Shown: piece by piece, positions 1-8,282 of the stretch
Layout: each line of letters opens with the position of its first letter
Position numbering within the stretch: position 1 is the first letter of the stretch
Assembly: GCA_023396535.1 (NCBI GenBank)
Contig: JAEWWD010000305.1
Location: forward strand, 1 to 28,747
Length of the DNA stretch: 28,747 bases
Origin: Bacillota bacterium
GTDB lineage: Bacteria > Bacillota > Clostridia > Christensenellales > CAG-138
Reading direction: 5' to 3'
The notes under the pieces: model-generated
Databases searched by the model: none
Seen by the model: the letters and a program-made list of their open reading frames with translations, nothing else
What the model was told of the DNA's origin: nothing
Translations under genes and position numbers: made by a program

Positions 1-22
1 GTGTGCAGGTTGGATTGCCCCG

Positions 23-667
23 TCATTGCATAGTCTCCTGTTTTACTTTATGGTCCACCACATGCCTGCGCGCAAGCTCATCCCGGATGGCCTGCGGCTC
101 AATTCCCAGCTCGCACAGCAGAACCAGTACATGATAGGCAAGGTCGGATATCTCATATATGGTCTCCTCGCGATTATCCTTCATGGCGGCGATGATGACC
201 TCGGTGCACTCTTCACCGACTTTTTTGAGTATTTTCTCTTTGCCCTTCTCAAACAGGTAGGTCGTATACGAGCCTGCGGGCAGTTCGGCCTTGCGCCCTG
301 CGATGAGCGCGTAAAGCCCGTCCGTGGAGAATTTATCCGGCGCGTCGCCCTCAAACAGGGGATTGTGGAAGCAGCTTTCCTTGTTGAGATGGCAGGCGGG
401 GCCTTCCTTTATGACCTGCACCACCAGCGCGTCGTGGTCGCAGTCCGCCGTGATGCGCACGATATGCTGCACGTTACCGCTGGTTTCGCCCTTGCGCCAC
501 AGCGTTTGGCGCGAGCGGGAATAGAAGCAGGTGCGCTTCTCCTCCATACTGATGCGCAGGCTTTCTTCGTTCATATAGGCGAGGGTAAGCACCTCGCCCG
601 TGAAATAATCCTGTACGATGGCGGGAATCAGCCCGTCCGGGGAAAATTTCAGTTCTTCAATCTTCAT
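23..667 (-). CDS. hisIE: Bifunctional phosphoribosyl-AMP cyclohydrolase / phosphoribosyl-ATP pyrophosphatase
   Basis: This 214-residue cytoplasmic enzyme carries out steps 2 and 3 of histidine synthesis (PR-ATP to PR-AMP to ProFAR). The N-terminal HisI half (about residues 1-110) shows FYSRSRQTLWRKGETSGN and the metal-binding DCDHDALVVQV stretch. The C-terminal HisE half (about 115-205) shows the MazG-like GEECTEVIIAA helix. The length is normal for fused HisIE. It is the last visible gene of the his operon, and its ATG overlaps the end of hisF by 11 nt, suggesting translational coupling. The window begins 22 nt past its stop codon, so any operon terminator lies outside. Confidence 0.97.
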   Translation of the reverse strand: MKIEELKFSPDGLIPAIVQDYFTGEVLTLAYMNEESLRISMEEKRTCFYSRSRQTLWRKGETSGNVQHIVRITADCDHDALVVQVIKEGPACHLNKESCFHNPLFEGDAPDKFSTDGLYALIAGRKAELPAGSYTTYLFEKGKEKILKKVGEECTEVIIAAMKDNREETIYEISDLAYHVLVLLCELGIEPQAIRDELARRHVVDHKVKQETMQ

Positions 668-1427
668 GCAATATCCTCATGGGTATGCCCTGTTCCTGTA
701 AGTAGTGTTTGAGATCGCCTATGCGTACCTCTCGGAAATGGAATATGGAGGCCGCAAGCCCTGCGTCCACGCCGGGAACGCTCTTGAACAGTTCGCTAAA
801 ATGCGCCATATTGCCTGCGCCGCCGCTCGCGATAACGGGGATGCGCACGCGCGCGCAGATGGCGGCGAGCATTTCCAGATCAAACCCCGCGCGGACGCCG
901 TCGGTATCGATGCTGTTGACCACCAGTTCGCCCGCGCCGTGATCCTCGCCGAATTTTGCCCAATCGAGCGCGTCCAGCCCCGTATCCTCCCGACCGCCTG
1001 TTCTGAATATGCGGAACTGCCCGTTTACGCGCTTGACGTCCATGGAAAGCACCACGCACTGATCGCCGTACTTTTTAGCCGCGGCCTCAATGAGCGCGGG
1101 GTTCTTGATAGCGCCCGTATTGACGCTCACCTTATCCGCGCCACATTTCAATACGCGGTCGAAATCCTCCACGGTGTTGATGCTGCCGCCGACGGTGAGC
1201 GGAATGAATATCTCCTTCGCTGTCTGCGCGAGCACATCCGTAAATAGCTTCCGCTTTTCAAAGCTTGCGGTGATATCGTAGAATACCAGTTCATCCGCGC
1301 CGCTCTCGTTGTAATAGCGCGCAAGCGCCACGGGGTCTTCCACGTCCTGCACGCCCTCAAAATTGATGCCTTTGACCACGCGTCCGTTTCGGATATCGAG
1401 GCAGGGGATGATGCGTTTGGTGATCAT
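657..1427 (-). CDS. hisF: Imidazole glycerol phosphate synthase, cyclase subunit HisF
   Basis: HisF is a TIM-barrel enzyme that joins PRFAR with ammonia delivered by HisH to give imidazole glycerol phosphate and AICAR. The 256-residue protein has the N-terminal CLDIRNGRVVKGINFEGVQD signature with the catalytic Asp, a phosphate-binding VGGSI loop, a second catalytic Asp region (SIDTDGVRAGFD) and a C-terminal ASGGAG loop. The length matches the family (about 250-258). The start overlaps the hisA stop in an ATGA arrangement, and the 3' end overlaps hisIE by 11 nt. Its partner subunit HisH is two genes upstream. Confidence 0.98.
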   Translation of the reverse strand: MITKRIIPCLDIRNGRVVKGINFEGVQDVEDPVALARYYNESGADELVFYDITASFEKRKLFTDVLAQTAKEIFIPLTVGGSINTVEDFDRVLKCGADKVSVNTGAIKNPALIEAAAKKYGDQCVVLSMDVKRVNGQFRIFRTGGREDTGLDALDWAKFGEDHGAGELVVNSIDTDGVRAGFDLEMLAAICARVRIPVIASGGAGNMAHFSELFKSVPGVDAGLAASIFHFREVRIGDLKHYLQEQGIPMRILHED

Positions 1428-2152
1428 GCCTGCTCCCTCCCGGCCGCTATGGCAAGCGTGCGTGATAGCGAGAGTTTATTGACATACAGCGCCTTGCCCA
1501 GTATGGCGGCGTACATGCCCATATCGCGCAGCGCTGCGATTTCATGCTCGAAGCTGATGCCGCCGGAAGCTACCACATCAAGGCCGTCCAATTCCCTAAG
1601 CGCGCGGTATGCGTCGAGATTGGCGCCGCTCAGTTCTCCGTCCTTCGCGATATCCGTATAGACGACCGTGCGCACCGAAACGTCGCGCAGCCGCCTGCAA
1701 AATTCCAGACTGTCCAGTTCCGTGGTCTCGAGCCAGCCCTCTACGGCTACGCGCCCGTCCCGCGCGTCCACGCCCACGGCGATGCGCTCGCCGTATTTTT
1801 CTGCCATTTGTTCCACAAACGGGAAATTGCGGACTGCCACTGTACCCAGTATAACGCGTCCTGCGCCCAATGCAAGGGTTTGTTCTATGCGGGCTTCGTC
1901 GCGTATTCCGCCGCCGACCTCCACGAACAGACCTTGGATACCGCACAGCGCGCGTACGGCGTCGGTGTTCACCGCGCGGCCGTCCTTCGCGCCGTCAAGA
2001 TCCACCACATGCAGGTTCACCGCGCCCTGCTTCATAAATTCCTGCGCGGTCTGTACGGGGTCCGTCCCGTACACTTGCATGTCGGAATAATCGCCCTGCC
2101 GCAGGCGGACGACCCGCCCGCCGCTCAAATCAATAGCCGGAAAAATCTCCAT
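1424..2152 (-). CDS. hisA: ProFAR isomerase HisA
   Basis: HisA isomerises ProFAR to PRFAR by an Amadori rearrangement on a TIM barrel homologous to HisF. The 242-residue protein opens with FPAIDLSGGRVVRLRQGDY, including the catalytic Asp. It has VEVGGGIR and YTDIAKDGELSG segments (second catalytic Asp) and an ASGGIS phosphate loop, all typical of HisA rather than HisF. It follows hisH by 12 nt and overlaps hisF by 4 nt. Nothing is missing or unusual. Confidence 0.97.
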   Translation of the reverse strand: MEIFPAIDLSGGRVVRLRQGDYSDMQVYGTDPVQTAQEFMKQGAVNLHVVDLDGAKDGRAVNTDAVRALCGIQGLFVEVGGGIRDEARIEQTLALGAGRVILGTVAVRNFPFVEQMAEKYGERIAVGVDARDGRVAVEGWLETTELDSLEFCRRLRDVSVRTVVYTDIAKDGELSGANLDAYRALRELDGLDVVASGGISFEHEIAALRDMGMYAAILGKALYVNKLSLSRTLAIAAGREQA

Positions 2153-2164
2153 GTCGTCCCCCTT

Positions 2165-2785
2165 TTATCGTATGGGCGCGGCGCAGAATGCGCGAAGTAG
2201 CCCGAGCCCTACCGCACCGCTTTTCTCGGGATGGAACTGCGTGCCATATACGTTGGCGCTGTGCACGACCCCCGGCACAAACGTGCCGTAGTCCGATCCG
2301 GCGACGAGGCTATCCTCGCAGTCCTTCACGTAAAAGCTGTGTACGTAGTATACGTAATCCCCTTCGCGGGTATTTTTCAGCAGCGCGTCGTCCGGCCGAA
2401 TGAAGCGCAGGCTGTTCCAGCCCATGTGCGGCACCTTCATGCCCTCTGGAATATCCGGGGTCAGCGGGCATACTCTGCCCTTCAAATATCCAAGCCCTCT
2501 GTGTTCGCCGTATTCGTAGCTTTTTTCAAACAATAGCTGCATGCCGAGGCAGATGCCGAGGAATGGCTTACCCCGCTCCACCTGGCGGTTGAGCACAGGC
2601 ACCAGGCTGTGCTCGTTCAGTTTATCCATGGCGTCGCCGAACGCGCCGACGCCGGGCAGTATGACGCGTTGTGCCGCGTCGATCTCCTCAGGCTTGTCGG
2701 TGATAATGGTTTTTACGCCTATGTGCGCGAGGGACCCGCTCAGCGAAAACAGGTTGCCCACGCCGTAATCTACGATCGCGATCAT
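2165..2785 (-). CDS. hisH: Imidazole glycerol phosphate synthase, glutaminase subunit HisH
   Basis: HisH is the class I glutamine amidotransferase that feeds ammonia to HisF. The chosen start gives 206 residues beginning MIAIVDYGVGN, with AAGGAG 6 nt upstream. The same frame is open further upstream, but that extension has no HisH similarity. The nucleophile is in LGICLGMQ (Cys79), and the His/Glu of the triad are in TQFHPEKSG near the C terminus. The 79-nt gap to hisB is the largest inside the operon and contains a 12-bp palindrome (CCGGCGCGCCGG) with no obvious role. Confidence 0.96.
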   Translation of the reverse strand: MIAIVDYGVGNLFSLSGSLAHIGVKTIITDKPEEIDAAQRVILPGVGAFGDAMDKLNEHSLVPVLNRQVERGKPFLGICLGMQLLFEKSYEYGEHRGLGYLKGRVCPLTPDIPEGMKVPHMGWNSLRFIRPDDALLKNTREGDYVYYVHSFYVKDCEDSLVAGSDYGTFVPGVVHSANVYGTQFHPEKSGAVGLGLLRAFCAAPIR

Positions 2786-2864
2786 GCGTTTCTCCTTCAC
2801 CAGAATACAAACGCGCCGTAAGAAGGAAACCTTCCCCGGCGCGCCGGTTGCGGCAAGTATCCTC

Positions 2865-3455
2865 TTACAGTAACGTTCCCTTTGTGGACGGTATCTCATT
2901 CGCCCGCTTTTCGTCTATGGCGACGGCCTGCCCCAGAGCCCGGCCCAGCGCCTTGAACGCCGCTTCGATGATATGATGCCCGTTTACGCCGGCAAGGCTT
3001 TTGATATGCAGCGTAAGCCCCATGTTGTGGGAGAGTGCGCGCAGGAATTCCTCGGTAAGCTGCGTGTCGAAATCGCCGACCTTCTCCACGGGTATGGAAA
3101 TATCGTACGCGAGATACGAGCGGCCGCTGATATCGAGTGCAGCGAGTATAAGCGCTTCGTCCATGGGCAGGAGGAAACTGCCGTAACGGCGTATGCCCCG
3201 ACCGTCGCCCAGCGCCTGTGCGAACGCCTTGCCGAGCGAAATGCCTATGTCCTCCACCGTGTGGTGATAGTCCACATTCGTGTCGCCGTTGCAGGTCAGT
3301 ATGATGTCGAACCCGCCGTGCCGCCCGAACAGCGTGAGCATGTGGTCGAAAAAGCCGCAGCCTGTCGAGATTTCCGTTTTGCCCGCCCCGTCCAGGGAAA
3401 GGGAAAGCGATATGTCCGTTTCGTTGGTTTTGCGTACAACGGTTGCTGTTCTCAT
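2865..3455 (-). CDS. hisB: Imidazoleglycerol-phosphate dehydratase (monofunctional HisB)
   Basis: HisB dehydrates imidazole glycerol phosphate to imidazole acetol phosphate. With the start at 3455 the protein is 196 residues, the usual monofunctional size, and lacks the N-terminal histidinol-phosphatase domain of enterobacterial HisB. Metal-binding motifs of the family are present: FDHMLTLFGRHG, DYHHTVEDIGI and the later NGHHIIEAAFKALGRAL. The start at 3455 is preferred over a GTG-like upstream extension because ATG overlaps the hisC stop as ATGA and GGGAGG lies 7 nt upstream. Histidinol-phosphatase must be encoded elsewhere. Confidence 0.96.
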   Translation of the reverse strand: MRTATVVRKTNETDISLSLSLDGAGKTEISTGCGFFDHMLTLFGRHGGFDIILTCNGDTNVDYHHTVEDIGISLGKAFAQALGDGRGIRRYGSFLLPMDEALILAALDISGRSYLAYDISIPVEKVGDFDTQLTEEFLRALSHNMGLTLHIKSLAGVNGHHIIEAAFKALGRALGQAVAIDEKRANEIPSTKGTLL

Positions 3456-4519
3456 ACCTGTTCCTCCCATATTTCGTCGGTCACGCGGAGCAGTGCCTGC
3501 ATTTGCTCCTGAGTGCCGATTGTAATCCGCACATAGTCCCTGATGCGGGGCTTTTCAAAATGGCGCACCAGCACGCCCTTTTCCTTCAGCGCCCGGTAAT
3601 ACGCGCCGCCGTCCATGCGGTCCGGCCTGGCGAACACAAAATTTGCCGAAGAGGGCAGCACGGAAAACCCGCGCCGCTCCAATTCCGCGGTGGTAAACGC
3701 CCGCACGCGCTTTATCTCGTCCGTACAGCTTTTAAAATACGCTTTGTCGCGTATGGCGGCCTGCGCCGCAAGCAACGACAGGCGGTTGATGTTGTACGGG
3801 TTAAACGAGAATTTCATGGAGTTCAGGTCCGTGATGAGCGCCGCGTCCGCGAGAGCGAAGCCCAGCCGTGCGCCCGCGAGACAGCGGGATTTGGACATTG
3901 TCTGTATGACCACGAGATTCTGGTAACGGCCAATGAGGGAAACCGCGCTTTGCGCCCCGAAATCCACATACGCTTCGTCCACGACCACGACGTTATCCGG
4001 ATTGCACGCGAGTACGGCCTCTATATCCGATAAGGGCAGCGCCTGCCCGGTGGGCGCGTTGGGGTTGGCGAGAAATACGGTGCCGTTTGCGGAAAGATAG
4101 TCCGAAGGGCGTATACGCAGCCCGTCGTCCAGCGGGATAACGCGCGACGGCACGCACAGCACGCGGGCGAATACCTCGTAGAACCCGTAGGTGATGTCCG
4201 CGAAGCAGGCGTGCGTTTTTTCATCGCAGAACGCCTGGAAACAGAAGGATAAAAGCTCGTCGGAGCCATTGCCCAGCAGCACGTTTTCGCGCTTCACGCC
4301 GAAATACGCGGCGATTTCGCCGGCGGCAATGCGGGTATCCGGGTCGGGGTACAGGTTGAGCCGTTCCGCTTCGGCGTGTGAAATGGCGTCCAGCACGCCC
4401 GGCGCGGGAGGGAAGGGGCTTTCATTGGTGTTCAGCTTGACATATTGCCTGTTTTGCGGCTGTTCGCCGGGGACATAGGGCTCCATACCCGCAAAGCGGG
4501 CTGATAAATATCGGCTCAT
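3452..4519 (-). CDS. hisC: Histidinol-phosphate aminotransferase HisC
   Basis: HisC is a PLP-dependent class I/II aminotransferase that converts imidazole acetol phosphate to histidinol phosphate with glutamate as donor. The 355-residue protein has LNTNESPFPP near residue 30, the cofactor-pocket NPNAPTG, the VVVDEAYVDF Asp, and the Schiff-base lysine in QTMSKSRCLAGARLG (Lys210). The position between hisD and hisB, with 4-nt ATGA overlaps on both sides, supports the HisC assignment over other family members. Confidence 0.96.
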   Translation of the reverse strand: MSRYLSARFAGMEPYVPGEQPQNRQYVKLNTNESPFPPAPGVLDAISHAEAERLNLYPDPDTRIAAGEIAAYFGVKRENVLLGNGSDELLSFCFQAFCDEKTHACFADITYGFYEVFARVLCVPSRVIPLDDGLRIRPSDYLSANGTVFLANPNAPTGQALPLSDIEAVLACNPDNVVVVDEAYVDFGAQSAVSLIGRYQNLVVIQTMSKSRCLAGARLGFALADAALITDLNSMKFSFNPYNINRLSLLAAQAAIRDKAYFKSCTDEIKRVRAFTTAELERRGFSVLPSSANFVFARPDRMDGGAYYRALKEKGVLVRHFEKPRIRDYVRITIGTQEQMQALLRVTDEIWEEQV

Positions 4520-5814
4520 GCCTTGTCCTCCCCTTCAAAGCGGATGCGAACGCTGCGCGCGTGCGCGGATAGTCCTTCCCGCTCCGCAAAGTCCGCTATT
4601 CTCTCCTGCACGGCGCAAAGCGCCTCGCGCGTGTAATAGAGGAAGGAGGATTTTTTTACGAAATCGTCCACCGACAGCGGGGAGGAGAAGCGCGCTGCGC
4701 CGTTGGTGGGCAGCGTGTGGTTGGGCCCGGCGAAATAATCGCCCAGCGCCTCCGGTGCGTAATTGCCCAGGAAAATGCTGCCCGCGTGGCGGATGAGCCC
4801 CATAATCGAGAAAGGATCGACTACGCACAGTTCCAGATGTTCCGGCGCGATTTCGTTGGAGAGATCCGCCGCCTCGAACAGCGAGTTTACAACCACGATA
4901 CGCCCGTTTTCACGGAGAGAGCGTTCCGCGATCTCCCGGCGGGGCAGCAATGCGACCTGCCGGGAAAGTTCGGACTGTACGGCTTTGGCCAGCGTCTCGC
5001 TGGTGGTTAAAAGTATGCTCGCGGCCATGGCGTCGTGTTCGGCCTGCGAGAGCAAGTCGGCGGCGACATAGAACGGGTCGGCGCTGTCGTCCGCTATGAC
5101 GAGTATCTCGCTGGGCCCGGCGATCATGTCGATATCCACCAGCCCGTATACCATGCGCTTGGCTGTCGCGACATACATGTTGCCGGGGCCGGTGATCTTA
5201 TCCACGCGTCTGACGCTTTCTGTACCGTAGGCGAACGCCGCAATGGCCTGCGCGCCGCCCATTTTGTATATGCGTTCCACGCCCGCCACGCGGGCCGCGG
5301 CCAGTATGGGCGCTGCAATGCGCCCGCCCGGCACGGGAGGCGTAGCCAGGGCGATCTCCCTCACACCCGCGATTTTCGCGGGAATGGCGTTCATGAGCAC
5401 CGTGCTGGGGTAGCTTGCCGTGCCGCCGGGCACGTACAGCCCCACGCGCTCAAGCGGCAGTACCCGCTGCCCCATCAGCACGCCCTTGTGCTCGCTCACG
5501 GAAAAGCCCTGCCGTACCTGCCGCTTGTGAAAGTCGCGTATGTTTTCGGCGGCCAGTTCTAAGGTTTCATAAAACGCGGGGTCTATGGCCGCGACGGCTT
5601 CGTCGATTTCCTGCTCGCTCACCAACAGGGAGGTCAGTTCCGCGCGGTCGAACTTTTTGGCGTAGGCGAACAACGCGGCGTCTCCGTTTTGCCGCACATC
5701 TTCGAGTATGGCGCGGACGGTTTCCTCCGCTTCCTTGTACTCGGTGCCAAAGCGGGCGCGAATCTGTCCGGGTGTTACATCGTTGCCGTATAAAATCTCA
5801 ACCATATCAGCCAT
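4516..5814 (-). CDS. hisD: Histidinol dehydrogenase HisD
   Basis: HisD oxidises histidinol to histidine in two NAD-dependent steps and uses zinc. The 432-residue protein is of standard length. It shows the HisD signature segments LYVPGGTASYPST, KITGPGNMYVATAKR, AGPSEILVIAD, LLSQAEHDAMA and the C-terminal LPTNGAARFSSPLSVDDF. The start overlaps the hisG stop by 8 nt and the end overlaps hisC by 4 nt, so it is in the middle of a tightly coupled operon. Confidence 0.98.
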   Translation of the reverse strand: MADMVEILYGNDVTPGQIRARFGTEYKEAEETVRAILEDVRQNGDAALFAYAKKFDRAELTSLLVSEQEIDEAVAAIDPAFYETLELAAENIRDFHKRQVRQGFSVSEHKGVLMGQRVLPLERVGLYVPGGTASYPSTVLMNAIPAKIAGVREIALATPPVPGGRIAAPILAAARVAGVERIYKMGGAQAIAAFAYGTESVRRVDKITGPGNMYVATAKRMVYGLVDIDMIAGPSEILVIADDSADPFYVAADLLSQAEHDAMAASILLTTSETLAKAVQSELSRQVALLPRREIAERSLRENGRIVVVNSLFEAADLSNEIAPEHLELCVVDPFSIMGLIRHAGSIFLGNYAPEALGDYFAGPNHTLPTNGAARFSSPLSVDDFVKKSSFLYYTREALCAVQERIADFAEREGLSAHARSVRIRFEGEDKA

Positions 5815-6433
5815 TTGTGATTGCCTCCGACAGGGCGCTCACCATTTTGGTGATTTCCTGCTGTTTGAATTTGTAGCTGCTGACGTTCGCGATGAGCCGC
5901 GCGCTGCTTGGCGCGATACGCTCGTATACGCTGAGGTTGTTTTCCCTGAGCGTCGTACCTGTCTCCACGATATCCACGATCACGTCCGACAGCCCCAGTA
6001 TGGGCGCGAGTTCTATGGAGCCGTTAAGCTTTATGATCTCGATATCCCGGTTCCTGTCCTGATAATACCTGTGCGCCACGTTGGGGTATTTGGTGGCGAC
6101 GCGCAGGACGCTGTCGGTATCCTCCTGATACCCGTTGGGAGCGGCGACGGAAAGCGTGCATTTACCCAGGCCCAGATCCAGAAGCTCGTATACGTCCGGC
6201 TCGGTTTCAAGCAGCACGTCCTTGCCGATCACGCCGATATCCGCCGCGCCGCGCTCTACGTAGATCGCGACGTCCGACGGCTTTATGAGCAAATACCTCA
6301 CGCCCGTATTGCAATCTTCAAACACGAGCTTGCGGCTGTCGTCACAAAGGGTGCTGCAGTCGTAGCCGATGGAGGAGAACAGCCGGTAGACCCGGTCGCC
6401 CAGGCGGCCCTTGGGAAGCGCAATATCTACCAT
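5807..6433 (-). CDS. hisG: ATP phosphoribosyltransferase, short form HisG
   Basis: HisG carries out the first committed step of histidine synthesis (ATP + PRPP). With the start at 6433 the product is 208 residues (MVDIALPKGRLGDRVYRLF...). This is the short HisG form, which lacks the C-terminal histidine-sensing ACT-like domain and needs HisZ. The PRPP-binding loop region is DVIVDIVETGTTLREN. GGAGG lies about 7 nt upstream, inside hisZ. The frame stays open to 6568, but the extra residues are only a reading of the overlapping hisZ tail. The gene overlaps hisZ by 7 nt and hisD by 8 nt. Confidence 0.97.
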   Translation of the reverse strand: MVDIALPKGRLGDRVYRLFSSIGYDCSTLCDDSRKLVFEDCNTGVRYLLIKPSDVAIYVERGAADIGVIGKDVLLETEPDVYELLDLGLGKCTLSVAAPNGYQEDTDSVLRVATKYPNVAHRYYQDRNRDIEIIKLNGSIELAPILGLSDVIVDIVETGTTLRENNLSVYERIAPSSARLIANVSSYKFKQQEITKMVSALSEAITNG

Positions 6434-7554
6434 GCTTCCACCTCCGCAAGCTCCGTGCCGCAAAGGCGGTAGAGTTTTGCGCCGTCCGCGTCCGCCGGCA
6501 GCGTGCGGGCCGCGCATACGCGTTTCCCTTCGCCGGTAAGACGCTCCACCGCGCGGTGCAGCGCACACAGGTCTACCGCGTCGTCGTAGAGCACCACGGC
6601 GTCGTAGCCGATGAGAACAGGCAGCTTGAGGTAACGCTCCACCTCATCGAAATACAGCGCGAAGCCTATGGCCTGCAGTTCGGGCTTGCCCATGCGGCGG
6701 AGCAGGTGGTCGTATCTGCCGCCGGACAGCACGGCGCGCGGCACGCTTTTGACATAACCGCGGAACATGAGACCGTTGTAGTATTTGGAGTCGCTGGTGA
6801 TGGAAAAATCCAGCCGCAGCGAGGATGCGTCGCCATCGGACGCGAATACGTCGTAGAGCGACTGCAGTTCGTCCACCGCTGTCCGCATGGCGTCGTTCAC
6901 GATAAGCGCGCGGGCTTCGGTCAGTGCCGAGCCCATATCCCCGCAAAGCTTTGTCAGCGCGACAAGCCGCTGACCCGTTGCCGCGTCCACGCCATAGCGC
7001 TCGATCAGCTCGGTCAGCTCGTGCGCGTTTTTGCTTTCTATACAGCTTAAGAACGCTTTTTTTGCATCGGCGGGCGCATCGACGCTGTCCATCAGCCCCG
7101 TCAGAAAGCCCATGTGCGAGATATCCAGCACATAGTCGTCCTCAATACAGGCAAGGCTCTTTTTTGCCAGAGAAACGAGCTCCACATTGGTATAGGGCGT
7201 GACCTCACCGATGTATTCGAGGCCTATCTGGAAAATCTCTTTATACTCGCGAACCTCGCGGGACATGCGGTATACGCTTTCCGTATAATAGAGCTTTTCC
7301 GGCATATCCTGCGTGGCGCGCGTGTTCTTCACGATGCTCATGGTAACGTCGGGCTTGAGCGCCATGAGCTTGCCCGATAAATCGGTGAACGTAATGATTT
7401 GCGCGCTCCGCAAAAAATCCCTGTTTTCGGTGTAAAAGTCGTACTCCTCAAATTTGCTCATGCGGAACTTGCGGTAGCCGTACTGCTCGTATATACGGCG
7501 CAGCAGATACGCGACCTGTTCACTTTTGCGGAGTGTTTCCAACTGCAGCTCCAA
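6427..7554 (-). CDS. hisZ: ATP phosphoribosyltransferase regulatory subunit HisZ
   Basis: HisZ is a histidyl-tRNA-synthetase-like paralogue that forms a hetero-octamer with short HisG and confers histidine feedback control. The 375-residue protein has the class II synthetase motif-2-like region (YTESVYRMSREVREYKEIFQ), an FSITSDSKYYNGLMFRGY segment and the SGGRYDHLLRRMG motif, and it lacks an anticodon-binding domain. The start codon is TTG at 7554, with AAGGAG 7 nt upstream (GGGGAAGGAGCATTCAG). It is the first gene of the his operon, about 64 nt from the predicted transcription start. Confidence 0.95.
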   Translation of the reverse strand: MELQLETLRKSEQVAYLLRRIYEQYGYRKFRMSKFEEYDFYTENRDFLRSAQIITFTDLSGKLMALKPDVTMSIVKNTRATQDMPEKLYYTESVYRMSREVREYKEIFQIGLEYIGEVTPYTNVELVSLAKKSLACIEDDYVLDISHMGFLTGLMDSVDAPADAKKAFLSCIESKNAHELTELIERYGVDAATGQRLVALTKLCGDMGSALTEARALIVNDAMRTAVDELQSLYDVFASDGDASSLRLDFSITSDSKYYNGLMFRGYVKSVPRAVLSGGRYDHLLRRMGKPELQAIGFALYFDEVERYLKLPVLIGYDAVVLYDDAVDLCALHRAVERLTGEGKRVCAARTLPADADGAKLYRLCGTELAEVEAW

Positions 7555-7579
7555 CTGAATGCTCCTTCCCCATATATCT

Positions 7580-7603
7580 TGTATACGCCCGGCGGTGTAT
7601 ACA
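7580..7603. promoter_or_regulatory. 24-bp dyad in the his operon leader
   Basis: The sequence TGTATAC-N10-GTATACA is a perfect 7+7 inverted repeat. It lies between the predicted his promoter and the hisZ start, about 26 nt upstream of the TTG. It could be a repressor operator just inside the transcript or a weak RNA hairpin. There is no T-run, so it is not a terminator. The regulator is unknown. Confidence 0.4.
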
Positions 7604-7624
7604 TCGATTTATATCCACTATTGC

Positions 7625-7653
7625 AGGATATCATACTTTAGCATGGTAGTCAA
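7625..7653 (-). promoter_or_regulatory. Predicted sigma-A promoter of the his operon
   Basis: On the minus strand TTGACT (7653-7648) and TATCCT (7630-7625) are separated by 17 bp, and a TG dinucleotide one base upstream of the -10 makes it an extended -10. The start of transcription should be near 7618. No histidine leader peptide or T-box consensus is visible between here and hisZ. Confidence 0.65.
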
Positions 7654-7761
7654 GTAGCGCGCTAAAGCAAAGAGAAGATTAAATCGAACGCAAGCTATTG
7701 TTGTGCGTATACAGCTGCTTCCTTTGCAATGGCATTTTCTCGCGTATCCATAGTATCGAAC

Positions 7762-8178
7762 CTATAAGTCCTTCATTCCTTCCGCATTACATCTTAACTG
7801 ATAAAAATATTGCACGATTTCTTCGTCATTTGCTATAGTATCTTTCAAATTTACCAATGTTGTTTTCCCCACTCTTCTGTCAAGAGTAACCAGTATTTTT
7901 ATTAGAGTATTGTCCGACTGCAGCAGTTCTTCCATAGAGGAATTCAAGTAAACATGAACTGCCTCCAGAAACTCAACCTGTGAATACACGCCCTCCTTTG
8001 GCTGGTAGTAATAATCCCGTTTCAAAGTACACATGTTATAGACTTCTTTTCCATCCACGGTGATATAGGATCTTCCAATCCCGTCATGCATCCTGTAGTT
8101 GGAACAGAAATAATCCACCCTGTCCTTCAGTGCGTCACATAAGAAACTTCTCAATTGCTTTTTTGTTTTGCTCCACAT
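7762..8178 (-). CDS. Small SF0329-like protein of unknown function
   Basis: The predicted 138-residue soluble protein begins MWSKTKKQLRSFLCDALKDR. The N-terminal WSKxKKQLxSFLC...RVxYxxxxYR...HDGxGRxYITVDGKEVxNM pattern resembles proteins annotated as the SF0329 family, from memory only. Its biochemical role is not known. The frame is open from a GTG at 8196, but GAGGTG lies 6 nt upstream of ATG 8178, so the shorter start is preferred. No transmembrane segment or signal peptide is evident. By eye it is more AT-rich than the flanking his and car genes, which fits recent acquisition. It sits between two biosynthetic operons and probably has no functional tie to them. Confidence 0.75.
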   Translation of the reverse strand: MWSKTKKQLRSFLCDALKDRVDYFCSNYRMHDGIGRSYITVDGKEVYNMCTLKRDYYYQPKEGVYSQVEFLEAVHVYLNSSMEELLQSDNTLIKILVTLDRRVGKTTLVNLKDTIANDEEIVQYFYQLRCNAEGMKDL

Positions 8179-8255
8179 GCAATTCACCTCGCACACTCAC
8201 ACAATAGTATGTCCATGTCCCTGGCGGGCAGGAGGAAAGCTTGCCAATGAGGCAA

Positions 8256-8280
8256 GGTATCGCCGCCTCCGGTGGCGACC
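8256..8280 (-). repeat. Short palindromic repeat, GATACC family, copy 1
   Basis: On the minus strand this reads GGTCGCC...GGCGGCGATACC, an imperfect stem-loop starting 3 nt past the CarB-DapF stop codon. The same pattern, ending in CGATACC, recurs at 13703-13727 and 25526-25551. It may act as a weak 3'-end structure but no T-run follows. Confidence 0.6.
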
Positions 8281-8282
8281 GG

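Noticed and set aside
7555..7620. Histidine leader peptide before hisZ
   Set aside because: The only short frame in the leader has no histidine codons and runs into the hisZ ribosome binding site.
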